Part shown: positions 45,512 through 54,359 of the stretch, piece after piece | How positions within the stretch are numbered: the stretch's first letter is position 1 | Layout of the letters: every line of letters begins with the position of its first letter | Source: Candidatus Pseudobacter hemicellulosilyticus | Lineage (GTDB): Bacteria; Bacteroidota; Bacteroidia; Chitinophagales; Chitinophagaceae | Assembly: GCA_029202545.1 (NCBI GenBank) | Contig: CP119311.1 | Location: 4,216,001-4,280,000, forward strand | DNA: 64,000 bases | Reading direction: 5' to 3' | Program-made: the position numbers and the translations under genes | Notes under the pieces: generated by a model | Databases searched by the model: none | Seen by the model: only the letters and a program-made list of their open reading frames with translations | Told to the model about the DNA's origin: nothing

Positions 45512-46579
45512 ATGCAAAAACTTATCCTTATTCTATTCTTTTTGCCTGTCACTTATTCCGCAAGCAGTCAGTCGCTCATCTCCCCAAAAAGCCAACTGCT
45601 GGATAGTATGACGAGCGTTGTGACCAGGAACGACTACTCCGATATTCATGGCATTTTGATTGCTAAAGATGGACAATTGCTGTATGAACAATACTTTAAC
45701 GGCTGGAACAAAGATGGGTTGCACGATTCCCGCTCTGCCTTTAAATCCATTACCAGCCTGCTGGCAGGCATTGCTATTGATCAAGGACTACTAAAGGTCA
45801 ATCAGAAAGTATATTCCTTTTTTCCTGAATACAAGAACTTTTCAGGCAATCATGCCTGGAAAAAAGACATGACCGTTGACCATCTGCTGCGCATGGAAGC
45901 CGGGTTCGACTGCGAAGAATTCAACGACGGCAAAGACTGTGAAACCGATATGATGGCCTCGAAGGACTGGGTCAGGTTTTCCCTGGATCTTCCCATGAAG
46001 GACAGGCCCGGAACAGTGTGGGCATACAATTCGAGTGCCCCCATGATCATCAGCGGGATCATTAGCCGGGCAGCAAAAATGTCTGTAATGGCATTCGCAA
46101 AAAAGTACCTGTTTGACCCGATGGGCATCACGCAGTACAGGTGGACAGTAGACCCCAGTGGAAACGGAATGACAGCCGGTTCGTTTTATATCCGGCCCGC
46201 CGATATGCTTAAAATTGGAGAACTACTATTGCAGAAGGGCATGTGGAAGGGACGCAGGATAGTATCAGCAGAATGGATAGCAGAAGCTACCAGTGCGCCC
46301 ATTCCTATCCCGGATTTTTCGTTTGTACAGTTCAGCAGGACTGCTGCTGCGGTCCCGCAGCCCACTTATTACGGCTATTACTGGTACAAAGAGTCCATCC
46401 GGACCAGGACCTTCCAGGGAAATATGCTCTTTGCATCAGGCAACGGGGGCCAATACATTGTGGTGATTGAACCACTGGGCCTCGTTATCGTATTTATGCA
46501 GGGGAACTACAATTCCTGGAAAGCCAAGAAGGCATTTGATCTCCTGGCGAAGTATATTATTCCTGCTTTTGAAAAATGA
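45512..46579 (+). CDS. Beta-lactamase-fold serine hydrolase
   Basis: The 355-aa secreted protein belongs to the class C beta-lactamase/penicillin-binding esterase family. The signal peptide is MQKLILILFFLPVTYSASS. The nucleophile motif is S75-A-F-K78 in DSRSAFKSITS, the second is YNS in VWAYNSSAP, and a C-terminal GNGGQYIVVIE matches the KTG-box region. Members range from esterases to D-amino-acid peptidases; the substrate is unknown. It is a paralogue of the protein at 49633-51051 (shared GIAIDxG, FFPEYK, DLPM). Confidence 0.9.
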   Translation: MQKLILILFFLPVTYSASSQSLISPKSQLLDSMTSVVTRNDYSDIHGILIAKDGQLLYEQYFNGWNKDGLHDSRSAFKSITSLLAGIAIDQGLLKVNQKVYSFFPEYKNFSGNHAWKKDMTVDHLLRMEAGFDCEEFNDGKDCETDMMASKDWVRFSLDLPMKDRPGTVWAYNSSAPMIISGIISRAAKMSVMAFAKKYLFDPMGITQYRWTVDPSGNGMTAGSFYIRPADMLKIGELLLQKGMWKGRRIVSAEWIAEATSAPIPIPDFSFVQFSRTAAAVPQPTYYGYYWYKESIRTRTFQGNMLFASGNGGQYIVVIEPLGLVIVFMQGNYNSWKAKKAFDLLAKYIIPAFEK

Positions 46580-46692
46580 GTGGATCAGCCGCATATGCCA
46601 GACAGGCGTTTACAGCTCCTGAGCTGGCGCCAGTCCTGAATCCGGTAGATCTGCCAGTTTGGTGCCGCCATTTACGAATAGTGATCAGGGGA

Positions 46693-47571
46693 TCAGTGGG
46701 CTAAAAGTTTTAATGTCTCTTGCAGTTCGTTAATTCTTTCACTTCGGGTAACCTTCAGGTAATTGTCATAAGATCCGGTAATTTTTCCTTCACGGATACT
46801 GATCAGTTGAGCCAGGTTTTTTTGCCAGCGGTCAATGACCTGCTTGGAAACCCTGGTTTCAGCAGCAGGGGTAAACAGGCGTTCAGGTATTTCTGCTTCA
46901 TAACCCAATGCTTCCAGCTGTCTTTTGATCTGGGGCAGGTGAGCGCTGCCAAAAACAAATACTACAACTTTTCCGCTTTTCAGGTATGGTAAACTGTTTT
47001 CAACGATCCGCCTGTTGCGTTCATGCCAGTTGCCCATGGCTATTTCTGAAACAGGATTACTGGCTACCACTTTTTCAAATAATGAATCCATAATACCAAC
47101 ATTTACCGGCGCATGCATAAAATCATACAGGGATACACCACTAAATTTTTGGATACTGTCGATATAATTATTGGTTATGTCCGACTGGACCTTTTCAATG
47201 TCTTTAGGAAAGATGCTCTCGGCCAGCGCCTGTGTTGAAGCATCAATTCTCCAGTCAACAGGAATGAACCGGTAATTGGCCCGCTTTGCCATTTCAGCTA
47301 AAAAAGAGGCTTCAAGGGGAAAATAACCTTCCATGTCCTGCCGGAACGCCTCAGGTGTGATCTCGCCACAAACCACATCAGGATGCAGTTGGATCACCTG
47401 TTCCAGCAGATCATTTAAGCCATAGTGTAACGCTGGATTAAAATGCATGGAATGAACTGATCCTACAAGATATATTTTAGGCTTGTCTGATTGGGTGTTT
47501 CCGGTTGTTGATTGCGTAAAGACCAATGTGGGGATTGAAATAAACAAAACCCCAACGACTAAAAATTTCAT
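46693..47571 (-). CDS. TraB/GumN-like secreted protein
   Basis: The 292-aa product starts at ATG 47571 with signal peptide MKFLVVGVLFISIPTLVFTQ. It carries the histidine/glutamate motifs of the TraB/PrgY/GumN (EreA/Tiki-like) fold: YLVGSVHSMH near the start, VVCGEITPE, GNWHERNRR and VVVFVFGSAHLPQIKRQLEALGY. These residues form the putative metal-dependent hydrolase site. The substrate is unknown; several family members act on peptides. It is convergent with the serine hydrolase gene. Confidence 0.8.
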   Translation of the reverse strand: MKFLVVGVLFISIPTLVFTQSTTGNTQSDKPKIYLVGSVHSMHFNPALHYGLNDLLEQVIQLHPDVVCGEITPEAFRQDMEGYFPLEASFLAEMAKRANYRFIPVDWRIDASTQALAESIFPKDIEKVQSDITNNYIDSIQKFSGVSLYDFMHAPVNVGIMDSLFEKVVASNPVSEIAMGNWHERNRRIVENSLPYLKSGKVVVFVFGSAHLPQIKRQLEALGYEAEIPERLFTPAAETRVSKQVIDRWQKNLAQLISIREGKITGSYDNYLKVTRSERINELQETLKLLAH

Positions 47572-48038
47572 AGCTGTTGCTGTCACCTTATTTTCGTTTG
47601 TGTAGATTAATTATGCGCATGCTTACTGAAATAAACTCAGTAAATGCTTAAATTTATTTGTGTCATTTTGTAATTTATTATTACAGCTGACGTTTGAATG
47701 GACGAAATCAGCATTTCAACGATTGCCTCAAAAACGGTTGCCTGCGGTTACGAATGTACTGTATTGGCTAACCCTGCCAGATGACTTTGCACCAGGAGCC
47801 CTGAGCATTTTGTGATCTTTTCCAGGTAAATATATTCCTGGGCAACGCAGGAAAAAGAATGGCTGAACGCCAAGGGCTAAACCCTGACCCGGCAATTCGC
47901 CAGTAGAGGGCAGATGAATTGATAGCCAATTGTCTGGGGTCCCATTATGGGAAATTTGTGTATGGAAGATTGATCAGCATTGATCCAGTAATTAAGCTGG
48001 TATACTTATTGAATAGTCCACAGTCTAAACACCCATTT
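47572..48038. other. Divergent intergenic region without a gene
   Basis: No convincing gene is seen on either strand. A 7-bp inverted repeat, TTACTGA (47623-47629) and TCAGTAA (47637-47643), lies about 50 nt before the minus-strand gene and could be an operator. Confidence 0.45.
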
Positions 48039-48851
48039 ATGAAAAAACAGATAACGATCCTGTTATTCGTTGCAAGCGTGCCTTTATTGATGACAAGCTG
48101 CGTAGCCAAGAGAAAGTTAACAGATGCCCAGAGCACTATCAGCGGCCTTCAGTCGGATAGTACGCGGCTGGAGCAGAAAATAGCTGGCCTGCAAGGGGAT
48201 ATTGCCGGTCTGCAGAAAAACCTGGCCGATCTTAACCAGAAAATGGATGCCAGCAACCGGGCCGCCGAGGGCACCATCGCCAGTCAAAAGAATGCCTTGC
48301 AAAAAAGTGCCCAGGAACTGGCAGAACAGCAACGTAAACTGGAGTCATTACAATCATTGCTGGAACAGCAAAAAAAGAATGCCGATGCGCTTCGCCAGAA
48401 AATGGCTGACGCGCTTGTTAAGTTTAACTCCAATGAACTGAGTGTTTCTGTAAAGAATGGTAAGGTATACGTGAGCTTGCAGGAAAATCTTTTATTTCCT
48501 TCGGGAAGTGCTACTGTAAATGCAAAGGGGAAAGAAGCATTGGGCAAACTGGCTGAAGTGCTGAACGCCAACGAGGATATTACCGTAAATATTGAGGGAC
48601 ATACAGACTCTATTCCTATCCGCACCCGTTTTGAAGACAACTGGGCGCTGAGTACTGCCAGGGCTTCAAGCATTGTGCGTATTCTTACAAAAGATTACCA
48701 GGTTGATCCGGTGCGTGTAGTGGCTTCTGGTCATAGTCAGTATGATCCAGTAGACCTGAACTCAACGCCGGAAGGAAGGGCTAAGAACAGGAGAACAGAA
48801 ATTATTCTCTCGCCCAAGCTGGATGAATTGTATAAGCTGATCAATGGATAG
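48039..48851 (+). CDS. OmpA-family lipoprotein
   Basis: This 270-aa envelope protein anchors the outer membrane to peptidoglycan. ATG 48039 gives signal MKKQITILLFVASVPLLMTSC with lipid Cys21; the frame stays open upstream but without a leader. A coiled coil (~30-125, Gln/Leu/Lys-rich) precedes the OmpA C-terminal domain, with FPSGSATVNAKGKEAL, NIEGHTDSIPI and the peptidoglycan-contact residues in LSTARASSIVRIL and GRAKNRRTEI. Confidence 0.93.
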   Translation: MKKQITILLFVASVPLLMTSCVAKRKLTDAQSTISGLQSDSTRLEQKIAGLQGDIAGLQKNLADLNQKMDASNRAAEGTIASQKNALQKSAQELAEQQRKLESLQSLLEQQKKNADALRQKMADALVKFNSNELSVSVKNGKVYVSLQENLLFPSGSATVNAKGKEALGKLAEVLNANEDITVNIEGHTDSIPIRTRFEDNWALSTARASSIVRILTKDYQVDPVRVVASGHSQYDPVDLNSTPEGRAKNRRTEIILSPKLDELYKLING

Positions 48852-48870
48852 ATTAAAATCTTTTTAACGT

Positions 48871-48902
48871 AAAAAGCCAGATTGGAAACAGTCTGGCTTT
48901 TT
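48871..48902 (+). terminator. Bidirectional terminator
   Basis: AAAAAGCCAGATTG and CAGTCTGGCTTTTT form a 14-bp stem with a GAAA tetraloop. A and T runs on either side suit both convergent genes. Confidence 0.93.
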
Positions 48903-48943
48903 GATTTTATAGAAGGATTTAAAACCCTGATAGCAGATGGCTG

Positions 48944-49549
48944 CTATCCATTGAATAATTTGTGTCTCCTGATCTCTTTATTCTGCCTGAGTTTTATGGA
49001 ATGGTAAATGGAGGGGACGTCATTCGTCCATTTTTTCAGGGTCAGTATGATGGCAATGATCTCAATTCTTGTTATTATGCCAATCCAGAAACAGATGCTG
49101 AACAACAGGACTGACTGACATTGCAGGATGACCTCTACAAGCGTGGCGAATAGCAACAAGGTCGATATTTTTGCGCCAATGGAATGCGTGGCGATCTCTT
49201 TCCTGAATTTTAGAAAACAGACTATATACGTTAAGGCTTCCGTTCCCAGCAGTATAGACAGTTTAATGGCATTGCCGCTGAAAAATGACGGGCATTGAAT
49301 ATAAGTGGCTATCGCTACAGCAATGAAAAAGAACTGGTCAACCGTAGAATCAAGTCTTCTCATTTTCTGGGTAGAAACACCAAGTTTCCTGGCGATAATG
49401 CCATCAAAAATATCTGTCAGTAACCCTGCCGTTAAAAGAATGATGGCGACTGCTTTGTAATTGTCAATCCGGATACCGCTTAACAGGATGATGGTACAAC
49501 CGATAATAAAACGTGAGTAGATCAATAGCTTAGGGAGCTGGGCTTTCAT
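48944..49549 (-). CDS. CDP-alcohol phosphatidyltransferase family protein
   Basis: This 201-aa integral membrane protein is of the phospholipid-synthesis class. ATG 49549 (MKAQLPKLLIYSRF) is chosen because the upstream extension is polar. The catalytic motif lies in TDIFDGIIARKLG, continuing to RRLDSTVDQ: all four aspartates and the DGxxAR core are present, but the second glycine of the DG(x2)AR(x8)G(x3)D(x3)D pattern is Met. About six transmembrane helices are visible. It could make phosphatidylglycerophosphate or a related lipid; the alcohol cannot be told. Confidence 0.85.
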   Translation of the reverse strand: MKAQLPKLLIYSRFIIGCTIILLSGIRIDNYKAVAIILLTAGLLTDIFDGIIARKLGVSTQKMRRLDSTVDQFFFIAVAIATYIQCPSFFSGNAIKLSILLGTEALTYIVCFLKFRKEIATHSIGAKISTLLLFATLVEVILQCQSVLLFSICFWIGIITRIEIIAIILTLKKWTNDVPSIYHSIKLRQNKEIRRHKLFNG

Positions 49550-49632
49550 CGAAATCAAGGTAAGTGTTTTTCTCAAATAAAAAATTGTAAATTGATACCA
49601 CCTTGGATCGACAAACAGTTTAACCTTATCAA

Positions 49633-51051
49633 ATGACAAAATACTTCCTGTTCGTCCTGTTTCTCCTGACTTGCCGGACAGTTGCAGCACAGCAACCTTA
49701 TACGGTTACCTATCAGCAGCTCAAAGAATTCCAGGGATTGTATGAGTATAGTAATCATACCACTCTTAAAATAGCTGCATCTCCTAAAGATACGCTCCTC
49801 TATGCTGTTATTGGCGAAGGCATGTATCCGCTACAACCGGCCGGGCAGGACCTGTTCCTGGATGGCAGCAGGAATGCGGTTCGGTTTTTCAGGGATAAGC
49901 GCAAAATGGTCATAGGATACTCACTGGGTAATGATACTTTCCGGCTGCTGGATAGAAAGGTTACTTTTCCGGCCGCTATCTGGTATGCAAGGCCGGAGGC
50001 TGAACGGAAAAAGGGGTACAGGTATAAGCAGCCTGTTGCAGTGAGTGATGGGCTGGAGACTGGAGATATTGCTGCTTCCGGGTTGAACGCCTCTTTATTG
50101 TCTGAGATGGTGGAAAAGATCATGGATGGCACTTACAAAGATGTGCATAGTATATTGATCATTAAAGACGGGAAGCTGGTATTTGAAGAATACTTCTACC
50201 AGTATAACAAAGACAGTTTACATGAGCTTCGTTCTGTGACCAAAAGTTTCATCTCTGCACTGACCGGTATTGCAATTGATAAAGGATATATTAAAAGTAA
50301 GGACGAAGCAGTGCTTCCTTTTTTTCCGGAATACAAGCCCAATAACTTTGTCGAAAGCAAGAAGAAGATCACTGTCGAAAACCTGCTGTCCAACCAGACC
50401 GGCCTGGACTGTGATATCAGCAACAGCCAGTCCGAAGGCAATGAAACAAAAATGGGTTATTCTCCGGACTGGGTAAAGTTTACGCTGGACCTGCCTATGG
50501 TGGATACGCCTGGAGGCAAAGGCATGTATTGCTCCGGTAACCCGGTCACTTTGGGACGCATCATTGAAAAAACAACCGGGCTTGCCCTGGCCGACTTTGC
50601 CCGGAAGACACTCTTTGCACCCATGGGCGTGACACATTTTAAATGGCATTTCAAACCAGATCAAAGCAGTTCGGAAACTTTCTGCCAGTTGTACCTGCGC
50701 CCCAGGGATATGGCAAAATTCGGTCTGCTCTACCTGGATGCCGGCAAATGGAAAGGGCAGCAGCTCATTTCCGGGGATTGGGTGGGGCAGTCCCTGGCCA
50801 GTCACAGTATTGTACAGAATAATGGCTATGGTTACCTCTGGTGGATCAAATACCTGAACGTTAACGGGACCCGGTATTATAACCGCTCTGCCCAGGGCAA
50901 TGGGGGCCAGAGGATCTGTATCTGGCCTGATCAGCAAATGGTGACCATTGTCACTGCCGGCAGGTATAACAGCCAGTCCTATTCCGATGAGCTGGTTGCC
51001 AGGTACGTGTTGCCGGCTTTTCTGCCAACTGTGAACCCTTCAAGTCGTTAA
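49633..51051 (+). CDS. Beta-lactamase-fold serine hydrolase with N-terminal extension
   Basis: The 472-aa secreted protein has signal peptide MTKYFLFVLFLLTCRTVAAQ, then a ~120-residue beta-rich domain (YEYSNHTTLKIAASPKDTLLYAVIG), similar to small lipocalin-like domains attached to this family. The hydrolase domain has S201-V-T-K204 in ELRSVTKSFIS, YCS in GKGMYCSGNP and GNGGQRICIWP near the end. It is related to the shorter hydrolase at 45512-46579, which lacks the extension. The substrate is unknown. Confidence 0.9.
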   Translation: MTKYFLFVLFLLTCRTVAAQQPYTVTYQQLKEFQGLYEYSNHTTLKIAASPKDTLLYAVIGEGMYPLQPAGQDLFLDGSRNAVRFFRDKRKMVIGYSLGNDTFRLLDRKVTFPAAIWYARPEAERKKGYRYKQPVAVSDGLETGDIAASGLNASLLSEMVEKIMDGTYKDVHSILIIKDGKLVFEEYFYQYNKDSLHELRSVTKSFISALTGIAIDKGYIKSKDEAVLPFFPEYKPNNFVESKKKITVENLLSNQTGLDCDISNSQSEGNETKMGYSPDWVKFTLDLPMVDTPGGKGMYCSGNPVTLGRIIEKTTGLALADFARKTLFAPMGVTHFKWHFKPDQSSSETFCQLYLRPRDMAKFGLLYLDAGKWKGQQLISGDWVGQSLASHSIVQNNGYGYLWWIKYLNVNGTRYYNRSAQGNGGQRICIWPDQQMVTIVTAGRYNSQSYSDELVARYVLPAFLPTVNPSSR

Positions 51052-51197
51052 AGGGGTAGATAACACAGGTCCGAACCCGAAAATTATGCTTCCCGGGGAA
51101 AAAGCCTGACGAATACTACTGATTGCCCGGTCCCGATCCTTATCCTGCTATTGGCTGGGGAGGGGGCTGAATATGGTGGACAACTTTGATTAAATTG

Positions 51198-51205
51198 TAT
51201 ATTTG
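51198..51205 (+). promoter_or_regulatory. -7 box of the putative metal-uptake operon
   Basis: TATATTTG matches TAnnTTTG exactly. The ATG at 51224 follows 18 nt later. The -33 element is weak (TGG in place of TTG). Confidence 0.45.
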
Positions 51206-51223
51206 CGCTGTTGGCATCCTAAA

Positions 51224-51559
51224 ATGCGGAGACTGATCAAAATAGCAGGTGTTATTATGCTACTCGTTGTATCGTGTGTATCAACGGGGCAGGCCCTTTT
51301 TGAAAACGGGCCGGCCGATGCCTGCTGCAGTCACCTGGCCCAGGCGGAGGACGATTGCCAGGATGATCAGCAGCAATCCTGCGCCAATGATAATCCTTTT
51401 CTTTTCTGCTCCTGCTGTGTCCATGCCTGGATGCCCATTGGCGTTCTTGCTTTTGAACCGCTGATCTGCCAGGAACCGGCAGGTTTCCCCATTCAATACA
51501 ATGATGATTTACCGGAAGGTCTTTCCATCGACTTCTGGCAACCTCCCCGCTTTTCATAG
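51224..51559 (+). CDS. Small Cys-rich membrane/secreted protein (DUF6660-like)
   Basis: The 111-aa product starts at ATG 51224. A hydrophobic leader (LIKIAGVIMLLVVSCVSTG) is followed by a Cys/Asp-rich stretch with CC, DDCQDD and FLFCSCCVHAWMP, about nine Cys in total, a plausible metal-binding face. This matches the look of the small proteins that precede HMA and TonB genes in many Bacteroidota; the DUF6660 label is from memory. First gene of a three-gene set. Confidence 0.7.
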   Translation: MRRLIKIAGVIMLLVVSCVSTGQALFENGPADACCSHLAQAEDDCQDDQQQSCANDNPFLFCSCCVHAWMPIGVLAFEPLICQEPAGFPIQYNDDLPEGLSIDFWQPPRFS

Positions 51560-51644
51560 TCTCCCCTGAAGGCTGTTGTTTCAGCCATCTTTCTGACAGG
51601 TGCTCCTGCACCAGTAATCATTTTATTTTTATCAATCTTCAGTT

Positions 51645-52004
51645 ATGAAAAGTGTATTCTCCTTTTTAGCGATAACCCTGTGCCTGTTCTTTATCAGTGC
51701 AAACAGTTCTGCCCAGTCCCCGGCCGGTTCTTCCCAAAAGGCGGTGATTGCCGTGGTCAACCTTACCTGCGATGGTGATATGCCTACAATCAAAAAACAG
51801 TTGCTGAACCAGGATGGCATTGAATCCGTAGACTTTACCAAACGGGCCGGCGGCTCTTCTACCTTCACTGTACTTTTTAATGACGGGGTCATCAATCTTT
51901 CCCGGATCCATAAAGCGATTGAAAGCACCCCCGGCTGTGACGATAAGAGCACTACTCCTTACCGGGTTAAAAAAGATAAAAAGACAAAAACAGCAAGATC
52001 ATGA
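51645..52004 (+). CDS. Secreted heavy-metal-associated (HMA)-like protein
   Basis: The 119-aa product has signal peptide MKSVFSFLAITLCLFFISANSSAQ and a ferredoxin-like HMA fold (AVIAVVNLTCDGDMPTIKKQLLNQDGIESVDF, then FTVLFNDGVINLSRIHKAIES). The metal motif normally reads CxxC; here it is CDGD with one Cys, and another Cys lies in TPGCDD. It may bind metal differently or only resemble the fold. Its last 4 nt overlap the receptor gene (ATGA), so translation is coupled. Confidence 0.85.
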   Translation: MKSVFSFLAITLCLFFISANSSAQSPAGSSQKAVIAVVNLTCDGDMPTIKKQLLNQDGIESVDFTKRAGGSSTFTVLFNDGVINLSRIHKAIESTPGCDDKSTTPYRVKKDKKTKTARS

Positions 52005-54238
52005 GGAAGGGAGCTTTGCTTTCCCTTCTTCTCTGTTCCGGAATACTTCATGCCCAGACTATCAGGGGTAAATTGTTTGGCGAAACTGGCGATGGGAAGG
52101 AGATCCTTCCCGGTGGAACTGTGCAATGGATTTCCGGCGGTTCTCCTGTCATTGTCAATGAGAATGGGGTATTTGAACTGTCTGCGGAAGGGATCACAGA
52201 TAAGCGGGTCCTGGCATCCTGCACGGGATACCTGAGCGATACTGTTGCCTGGGATGGCAGGACTTACCTGAGCATCACCCTGAAGAAGGCGGCTGCGGAA
52301 TTAGCCGCCGTAACGGTCACCAACCGGCAGGGCGCCCGTATCTCCAATGTATCCGTGGTGAAAACGGAGGTCATCAACCAGCTGGAACTGAGCAAGGCCG
52401 CCTGCTGCGATCTGGCCGGTTGTTTTGGTACCCAGGCTTCTGTGCAGCCCCAGACTACCAACGTGGTCACCAACTCACAGGAGCTGCGGATACTGGGCCT
52501 GTCCGGCGTGTATAACCAGGTGCTGATAGATGGTCTGCCCATGATACAGGGCCTCACCTATACTTATGGCATCAGTACCTATCCGGGCACGGTGGTGAAC
52601 AATATCTATGTTTCTAAAGGCACTACTTCGGTGCTCCAGGGATTTGAAAGCATCAGCGGCCAGATCAACCTGGATACCCGGCACCCTGATAAAACAGATA
52701 AGCTGCATCTCAATGCCTATATCAACAGCTTTGGAGAAAAGCACCTTAATGCCAACGTTGCAGCAGCAGTGGGAAAGAACAAAAAATGGCATACCCTGCT
52801 GGCCCTGCATTCTGTACAACCCTCGCGCAGGGTGGATGGTAATGAGGATGGTTTTATGGACCTGCCCCTCCTTACCCGGTACATGGCCTTCAATAAATGG
52901 AAGTACGGCAATGAAACGGATGCCGGGTTCAATGCCCAGTTTGGCGTTCGTTTTGTGCATGAGCAACGCATCGGCGGGCAGAACGGGTACCGGGCCGGCA
53001 GCCAGAAGGGCAGCAGCCAGGTGTATGGCCAGTTTGTTTCCTTTAACCAGCCGGAGGCTTTTGCGAAGCTCGGTTATCGTTTTTCGGAAAGAAGCGCGCT
53101 TGCGCTGGCTATGTCAGGATCCGTTCATAACCAGGATTCCTGGTTTGGGACCCTTTCCTATACAGGCAGGCAACAGATCGCATATGCCAACCTGCAGCAT
53201 GAGCTGGGCTGGAAAAAGCACAGTCTCAAATATGGGCTCAGCTACCGTTACCAGGAGTTGAACGAGGATATCCGGCTGGCAGTGCCGGACCCTGCAAAAA
53301 CCTATGCAGGTCAATACCTGACCCGTTTGCGGGCGCCGGGGGTGTTTGCCGAGAATACCTTCCATTGGGCCGATGATCAACTGATCCTGATTGCCGGGGC
53401 CCGGATGGACCGCCATCAGAAAGAAGGCTGGTATTTTACACCGCGTACTATGCTGAAATATGCCATCAGCAGTAATCATACCTTCCGGGCATCTGCCGGA
53501 ACAGGATGGCGCCAGGTAAACCTGTTCAGTGAACAACCTGTGGTGCTGACCAGCTCTCGCAATATTGTGTTCATGGAAACGCTCAAACCGGAAGAAGCCA
53601 TGAACTGGGGTGTGAGCCATACCTGGCGATTTGCTATCGGTACCACCAGCGGTACCATCAGTGCAGATTTCTACCAGACCCGTTTTCAGAACCAGTTCTT
53701 CCCGGATTATGATGCGGATCCCTCAACAATCATTATCCGGAACTTTGAGGGCGTATCCCGTTCAAATGGCGTACAGGTAGATGCGGCGCTGACCTTCTTC
53801 CAGCGGCTGGAATTCAAAGCAGCGTACAATTACCTGGACGTATACCGGAAAGAGAACAATACCAAACTGTTGTTGCCTTTCAATCCGCGGAACCGCGTTA
53901 TGTCAGCCATTTCCTTCCGTACCCAGAATAACAAATGGCAGGCGGATGTGAATGCGCACTGGTTTGATAAAATGAGGTTACCGGATACGCAGACAAATCC
54001 TGAACCTTACCGGCGACCTTCTAACTCCAGCGCTTATACCACTGTTAGCATACAGGGAACATATCGGCTGAAGACGCTGGAATTTTATGCCGGTTGTGAA
54101 AATATCGGGAATTACCGACAGCCCAATCCCATTATCAGCGCCGCTAATCCTTTCGGTCCCTATTTCGACCTGTCGTCGGTATGGGGCCCTACCAGGGGCA
54201 GGGAATTGTATATGGGGGTGCGGTATAGCATCAGGTAA
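52001..54238 (+). CDS. TonB-dependent receptor, likely for a metal
   Basis: This 745-aa outer-membrane receptor has a signal peptide (MRKGALLSLLLCSGILHAQ), a carboxypeptidase-like beta domain (~20-100), a plug with LELSKAACCDLAGCFGTQ and the TonB-box region before it, and a barrel ending in MGVRYSIR. The AACCxLxxCF stretch in the plug recurs in receptors next to HMA proteins and points to soft-metal (copper-like) cargo or sensing; this is inference. Barrel length is normal. Confidence 0.9.
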   Translation: MRKGALLSLLLCSGILHAQTIRGKLFGETGDGKEILPGGTVQWISGGSPVIVNENGVFELSAEGITDKRVLASCTGYLSDTVAWDGRTYLSITLKKAAAELAAVTVTNRQGARISNVSVVKTEVINQLELSKAACCDLAGCFGTQASVQPQTTNVVTNSQELRILGLSGVYNQVLIDGLPMIQGLTYTYGISTYPGTVVNNIYVSKGTTSVLQGFESISGQINLDTRHPDKTDKLHLNAYINSFGEKHLNANVAAAVGKNKKWHTLLALHSVQPSRRVDGNEDGFMDLPLLTRYMAFNKWKYGNETDAGFNAQFGVRFVHEQRIGGQNGYRAGSQKGSSQVYGQFVSFNQPEAFAKLGYRFSERSALALAMSGSVHNQDSWFGTLSYTGRQQIAYANLQHELGWKKHSLKYGLSYRYQELNEDIRLAVPDPAKTYAGQYLTRLRAPGVFAENTFHWADDQLILIAGARMDRHQKEGWYFTPRTMLKYAISSNHTFRASAGTGWRQVNLFSEQPVVLTSSRNIVFMETLKPEEAMNWGVSHTWRFAIGTTSGTISADFYQTRFQNQFFPDYDADPSTIIIRNFEGVSRSNGVQVDAALTFFQRLEFKAAYNYLDVYRKENNTKLLLPFNPRNRVMSAISFRTQNNKWQADVNAHWFDKMRLPDTQTNPEPYRRPSNSSAYTTVSIQGTYRLKTLEFYAGCENIGNYRQPNPIISAANPFGPYFDLSSVWGPTRGRELYMGVRYSIR

Positions 54239-54295
54239 TACCGGCAGAAAGGGTGTCTTACCCTGAGAGAAAGGCTGTTGTTCTCTTCGGAATAT

Positions 54296-54331
54296 AAAAA
54301 AGCCTGCTGGTCCATACCAGCAGGCTTTTTT
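54296..54331. terminator. Bidirectional terminator
   Basis: A 15-bp perfect stem, AAAAAAGCCTGCTGG and CCAGCAGGCTTTTTT, with loop TCCATA. It serves the TonB gene and the convergent B12 operon. Confidence 0.95.
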
Positions 54332-54359
54332 ATAGCAGCTTTTAACCGCTCCAACGATT

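Noticed and set aside
47699..47785. Possible 28-codon peptide gene in the divergent gap
   Set aside because: It has no leader, promoter or unusual composition; short frames like this are expected by chance.
47919..48038. N-terminal extension of the OmpA lipoprotein
   Set aside because: The frame is open, but the lipoprotein signal starts cleanly at ATG 48039, and the extension would mask it.
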